DNA from: Flavobacterium sp. KACC 22761
GTDB lineage: Bacteria > Bacteroidota > Bacteroidia > Flavobacteriales > Flavobacteriaceae
NCBI RefSeq assembly: GCF_034058155.1
Contig: NZ_CP139148.1
Location: forward strand, 1,240,001 to 1,304,000
Direction of reading: 5' to 3'
Length of the DNA stretch: 64,000 bases
Under the pieces are notes generated by a model, which was given only the letters and a program-made list of their open reading frames with translations, made no database searches and had not been told where the DNA came from. Below, piece by piece: positions 60,381-64,000 of this stretch (within the stretch, counting starts at the first letter, position 1; every line of letters starts with the position of its first letter). The translations under genes were made by a program, and so were the position numbers.

Positions 60381-60507
60381 GAATTGCCTCCAGCTTTAGC
60401 TGGGGGAAAATGATTATCAAAAAAGGCTTTAACCAGAATTTTAATGTTCGGCTAAAGCCTTTTTACATTCACATTAAGATGACCTCCAGCTAAAGCAGGA
60501 GGCAATT
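60381..60507. repeat. Nested palindromic repeat, copy P2
   Basis: About 127 bp. Outer arms GAATTGCCTCCAGCTTTAGC and GCAGGAGGCAATT, with CCTCCAGCTAAAGC inside the right arm, and a central pair GGCTTTAACC and GGCTAAAGCC. Compared with P1 at 33630 the arms changed from AGTTTTAACT to AGCTTTAGCT while staying palindromic. It lies in the 400-bp gap between the DinB pair and thiL, far from any transposase. Confidence 0.82.
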
Positions 60508-60551
60508 GATTTTTAAGACATACAGTATAATTCTGCTAGAAAAAAACTTAG

Positions 60552-60567
60552 TCCCGAAGCCTCGGGA
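60552..60567. repeat. TCCCGA-N4-TCGGGA hairpin word, second copy
   Basis: TCCCGAAGCCTCGGGA has the same arms as 2273-2288 with another loop. It lies 33 bp upstream of the thiL -7 element. Confidence 0.45.
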
Positions 60568-60599
60568 TAGTATCTTAGAATCTTTAAAAAAAACCTTTG

Positions 60600-60607
60600 T
60601 ATCTTTG
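60600..60607 (+). promoter_or_regulatory. -7 element for thiL
   Basis: TATCTTTG, 28 bp before the thiL start. Confidence 0.65.
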
Positions 60608-60635
60608 CACCTAAATAACTTTGGAACTTTAAAAA

Positions 60636-61682
60636 ATGATTGAAGATAAAAATCCGCAACGTACCAGTATAGCGCAATTAGGCGAGTTTGGACTAATTGA
60701 CCATTTAACGCGAAATTTTGATATTACTCAAGAATCGACTTTAAAAAGTATTGGTGACGATGCAGCAGTTTTAGATTTTAAGGACAAAAAAACAGTTGTT
60801 TCTACAGATTTATTGATCGAAGGCGTTCATTTTGATTTGGCTTATATGCCTTTAAAACATTTGGGCTACAAATCGGTGGTTGTAAATCTTTCTGATATTT
60901 GCGCAATGAATGCGAAGCCAACACAAATTACGGTTTCTGTTGCTGTTTCAAATCGTTTTCCGTTAGAAGCCTTAGAAGAATTATTCGACGGAATAACGCG
61001 CGCTGCGAAAGAATATAAAGTAGATGTTATAGGCGGCGACACTACCTCATCTCAAAAAGGATTAATTATCAGCATTACCGCAATTGGTGAAGCCGATGAA
61101 AACGAAATTGCTTATAGAAACGGAGCCAAACAAACCGATTTATTAGTTGTAACCGGAGATATTGGTGCGGCCTATATGGGATTGCAGGTTTTGGAACGTG
61201 AAAAACAGGTTTTCCAGGTAAATCCAAACAGCCAACCTGATTTAGATCCTTATACCTATTTGGTCGAAAGACAATTGAAGCCAGAAGCCAGAACAGATGT
61301 TCGTACACTTTTGCACGCGTTGGAAATCAAACCAACTTCGATGATTGATATTTCTGACGGATTATCATCTGAAATTATTCATATCTGCAAACAATCAAAA
61401 GTGGGCTGTAATTTATACGAAGACAAACTGCCTTTGGATCCTCAGTTTATTTCGACTTGTGAAGAATTCAATATTGACAGCACAACAGTGGCTATCAATG
61501 GTGGAGAAGATTATGAACTTTTGTTTACAATTGACATTAATGACTTTGACAAAATAAAAGGAAATCCGAATTTTTCAATTATCGGCCATATGACAGAAGA
61601 AAACGAAGGCATACACCTTGTAACGCGTGCAAACAGAAAAATTGCTTTAAAAGCACGCGGATGGGATGCTTTAAGCGAATAA
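60636..61682 (+). CDS. thiL: Thiamine-monophosphate kinase
   Basis: 348 residues, normal length. AIR-synthase-like fold: SIGDDAAVLDF near 40-50, the metal-binding VVSTDLLIEGVHFD near 55-68, SDICAMNAKPTQI near 87-99, GGDTTSS near 138-144 and DISDGLSSEI near 238-247. It phosphorylates thiamine monophosphate to the diphosphate. It has its own promoter and no thiamine gene beside it. Confidence 0.96.
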   Translation: MIEDKNPQRTSIAQLGEFGLIDHLTRNFDITQESTLKSIGDDAAVLDFKDKKTVVSTDLLIEGVHFDLAYMPLKHLGYKSVVVNLSDICAMNAKPTQITVSVAVSNRFPLEALEELFDGITRAAKEYKVDVIGGDTTSSQKGLIISITAIGEADENEIAYRNGAKQTDLLVVTGDIGAAYMGLQVLEREKQVFQVNPNSQPDLDPYTYLVERQLKPEARTDVRTLLHALEIKPTSMIDISDGLSSEIIHICKQSKVGCNLYEDKLPLDPQFISTCEEFNIDSTTVAINGGEDYELLFTIDINDFDKIKGNPNFSIIGHMTEENEGIHLVTRANRKIALKARGWDALSE

Positions 61683-61698
61683 TTTTTAAAAATCTCAA

Positions 61699-61752
61699 AT
61701 AAAAAATTCCAAATTCCAACTGTTAGCTCAGTTATTGGAATTTGGAATTTAT
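61699..61752. terminator. Bidirectional terminator between thiL and the response regulator
   Basis: AAATTCCAAATTCCAA pairs with TTGGAATTTGGAATTT around a 17-base loop. The arm is nearly the same as in the terminator at 37996, so these hairpins may share an origin. Confidence 0.8.
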
Positions 61753-61771
61753 ATTTATTGGAATTTATATT

Positions 61772-62470
61772 TTAAAATAGCCCTTTGCTTTTAGCTTCTC
61801 TCACAAGTTCTTCATCAGAGCCGCTTCTGATTTTAAGCAATTCTTTTAAATTAAGTTTTCGTTTTTCAATTGCTGCAAAAGAAATTGGTATATAATGCGA
61901 CATTTCTTCTGTTCGTGTTCCTTTTGATAAATGAAACAAAATCTGCTTATCAAATTCATCAATTTCAATTGAGTTATGAGGCGACTGATTCAGCATCTTA
62001 ACTACTGACTGGCTATAATATTTTTCGTTTTTCATTACTTTATCAAAAGCAAAAAGAAGCTCATCAAAAGTCAAATCGTTTTTGATAATAAGTCCGTTTG
62101 GGTTTATGGTCCTAATGATTGTCTTGATTTTCAAAAGCTCGGTGTACATGGTGAGCAAAATTATTTTGCAATGTGGCATCTTTTTTAAAATCAATATTGC
62201 CAAATCTTCACCAGAATAAAGCTCTTTCTCCTCATAGGCCGGCATACTAATATCTAAAAAAGCGATATCAAAGTTTGGAGTTACATCACGTTCGAGCAAA
62301 TCATAGGCTGATTTACAGTCATAAGCCTGAGCAATATGAAAATCATATTCTTTCGGGTTATAACGCGTGATCGCATTTTTATATCCCTCAATAATAAAGG
62401 GATGATCGTCGACAATTAAAATGTTTCGCGTGATTAAGTGCGAAATTGGAGCGGTTAAATCAAATGTCAT
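61772..62470 (-). CDS. Response regulator transcription factor
   Basis: 232 residues. The receiver domain (about 16-135) has the acid pair Asp21-Asp22 and phospho-acceptor Asp73 in AFLDISMP. The C-terminal region is a helix-turn-helix resembling the LuxR type (DKQILFHLSKGTRTEEMSHY near 172-191), though the recognition helix is less standard. It overlaps the upstream histidine kinase by 11 bp, which marks them as a pair. Targets are not visible. Confidence 0.92.
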   Translation of the reverse strand: MTFDLTAPISHLITRNILIVDDHPFIIEGYKNAITRYNPKEYDFHIAQAYDCKSAYDLLERDVTPNFDIAFLDISMPAYEEKELYSGEDLAILILKKMPHCKIILLTMYTELLKIKTIIRTINPNGLIIKNDLTFDELLFAFDKVMKNEKYYSQSVVKMLNQSPHNSIEIDEFDKQILFHLSKGTRTEEMSHYIPISFAAIEKRKLNLKELLKIRSGSDEELVREAKSKGLF

Positions 62471-64000
62471 TATTATGCAGGTTAATTTTTTGATCGATTG
62501 GGACTTTCACAACGAGAAGTGTTCCTTCTCCTTTGGCAGATTTTACAGTAACGATACCCTTACATTCTGCGGCTCTATATTGAATATTATGCAATCCAAT
62601 TCCATTTTTGGTTCTTTTTGTATTAAAACCTTTTCCATCATCTGCAATAGAGAGCACTAAATGATTTATTTCACTTTTAAATTCAACAACAATCTTGTCA
62701 GCATCTGCATATTTATTACAATTTTGAAGTGCCTCTTGTATAATTCTGTACAAATTAATTTTTACGGCATTACTAACAAGATCCCATTTTATATGAGAAT
62801 CAAATGTCGTGATTAATTTTGAATCATACGTGTTTCTTTGATTTTCAAATAGTTTCATCAAGATTGCAACAAAATTATTAATTAATTCCGATTTTTCTCT
62901 ATTTAAGTCATGCGAAATTTCACGTATGTCTTCTTCAATATGTTTTAGTTCTGTCAAATATTTTTTTCTTTTCGCCGCTGCATGCGCTTCATCGACTTTA
63001 TCAAGGCTGTCCAAACTAATTCTCACTCCAAACATTCGGCCCAAAACGCCATCGTGCAATTCTTGAGCAACCTTTTTCTTTTCCTTAATTCGGGTTGATT
63101 CAATTTCATTTTGCTGCGAAATCATCAAGTTGTAAATATCTTCATTTGCAATTTGCTGTTGCTGTTTAAAAAGCAATTCTCTGTTTTTTGCCTGTTGTGT
63201 CTTATAAACATAAAAAAACAAACCAACCAAAGTACAAATACTAAAAACATAAATCAGCGTTCTGTTTTTTTCCTGAAGATTCGAGTTTTGATCTTTTATT
63301 TCATTGGTTTCATATTCAATACGAGAAAATTTTTCTCCCATTTTTCGCTCCGATTTGAGCATCTTTTCATTCAAATTAAAATATTCTTTAGAATAAACAG
63401 ATGCCTTTTTGGGATCGACAATAGCAATTTGCTTGAGCGCTTCCAAAGTATTTTTTCCAATGCCTAAACTACGCGCTAAAACCAATGCTTGCTTTGAATA
63501 CTGAATAGCTTTAAAAGTATCTTTTTCAAAAGCATAAAACTCTGATAAGTGAATTCTGCTTGACACTGCCGCTGATTTTAAGCCTAAACTGTCTCTAATT
63601 GCCAAAGCTCTTTCAAATTGGTCTGGAAGCCCCGTAAAATCTCTTAATTTAAATTTAGAATAGGCAAGATTATCCAATAACATTGCATACAAAACGTTTT
63701 TTTCCTGAAATAAATTTTTCTGATTTAGGCCTTTCTGAAAATATTCTTTTGCTTGCTCATAATCATTCAAATTAATGTAAACAAAACCAATATTATTCAA
63801 TGACGTTGCTTCTAATTGCAATTCTGAGGGAATTGTTTTATCCTTTAAAACAGCTATAGCTTTTTTATGAAATTCCAGAGACTTGTCATATTCTTCCCTA
63901 TCGTTATATAATATCCCTAAAAGATTGTAACAATCGTAAAGAAGATCATTTACGTTTTTTTGTTTTTTTAAAAGACTCAAGGCTTTAAAAACTGCAATTT
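62460..64000 (-). CDS. TPR-containing histidine kinase, N-terminus cut by window edge
   Basis: At least 506 codons; the frame stays open to the edge (codons before the TTG at 63978-63980 encode more TPR-like text, IAVFKA), so the gene continues beyond 64000. Visible parts: TPR units (about 14-185), a transmembrane helix at about 242-259, a dimerisation helix with phospho-acceptor His309 in VAQELHDGVLGRMFG, and a HATPase domain ending GEGTLLVVKVPI. This is the HisKA_3 type that pairs with LuxR-type regulators. The signal sensed by the periplasmic TPR part is unknown. Confidence 0.93.
   Translation of the reverse strand, partial: IAVFKALSLLKKQKNVNDLLYDCYNLLGILYNDREEYDKSLEFHKKAIAVLKDKTIPSELQLEATSLNNIGFVYINLNDYEQAKEYFQKGLNQKNLFQEKNVLYAMLLDNLAYSKFKLRDFTGLPDQFERALAIRDSLGLKSAAVSSRIHLSEFYAFEKDTFKAIQYSKQALVLARSLGIGKNTLEALKQIAIVDPKKASVYSKEYFNLNEKMLKSERKMGEKFSRIEYETNEIKDQNSNLQEKNRTLIYVFSICTLVGLFFYVYKTQQAKNRELLFKQQQQIANEDIYNLMISQQNEIESTRIKEKKKVAQELHDGVLGRMFGVRISLDSLDKVDEAHAAAKRKKYLTELKHIEEDIREISHDLNREKSELINNFVAILMKLFENQRNTYDSKLITTFDSHIKWDLVSNAVKINLYRIIQEALQNCNKYADADKIVVEFKSEINHLVLSIADDGKGFNTKRTKNGIGLHNIQYRAAECKGIVTVKSAKGEGTLLVVKVPIDQKINLHNNDI

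Overview
The window reads as part of a flavobacterial chromosome, most likely Flavobacterium or a close relative. Reasons: low GC content, Bacteroidetes -7 promoter elements (TAnnTTTG, very often TATCTTTG), a moxR-batABCDE operon, a TonB-dependent receptor with a carboxypeptidase-like N-terminal domain, a Nudix-type transcriptional regulator beside glycoside hydrolases, and 6S-Flavo-like intergenic structure. No tRNA, rRNA, CRISPR array or prophage was found.

Layout. 1-104: start of an aldo/keto reductase running off the left edge. 317-9726: an eight-gene aerotolerance (Bat) operon (MoxR ATPase, DUF58, a membrane protein, BatA, BatB, BatC, BatD, BatE) closed by a strong terminator. 9910-15666: folate salvage, a zinc carboxypeptidase-like deacylase, uvrC and a patatin/outer-membrane barrel protein. 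15981-20894: tyrosine/tryptophan breakdown (hmgA, hppD, a tryptophan 2,3-dioxygenase-like gene), interrupted by a four-helix-bundle (S23) gene lying between two copies of one palindromic spacer, and followed by a probable small RNA. 20920-33616: housekeeping genes (M23 peptidase, pgi, TonB receptor, RlpA, DinB, ArsC-like, yicC, gmk, nadD), with a second S23 gene between gmk and nadD. 33630-34380: a palindromic repeat and an IS200-type element. 34432-37978: a PKD lipoprotein and a LysR / DJ-1-like / YqhD-like aldehyde-stress locus. 38332-42252: gpsA, pheS, cvpA. 42350-54019: a five-gene minus-strand carbohydrate operon (GH2, GH97, GH3, SGNH acetylesterase, GH95), divergent from a Nudix-fold regulator at 54568. 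54568-64000: lepA, a barrel protein, a WYL regulator, two DinB proteins, thiL, and a response regulator with a TPR histidine kinase running off the right edge.

The genes are mostly ordinary; the intergenic DNA is not. Many spacers are built from a short word private to that junction, repeated and inverted so the spacer can fold on itself. Two copies of a ~120-bp element share a fixed core and closing stem but carry completely different long hairpins. Two copies of a ~130-bp nested palindrome exist, one beside the IS200 element. Both S23 genes sit inside such self-complementary spacers, which recalls the S23 genes inside 23S rRNA intervening sequences. That combination is the best candidate here for something undescribed.

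All assignments come from reading motifs by eye; no database search or folding program was run.
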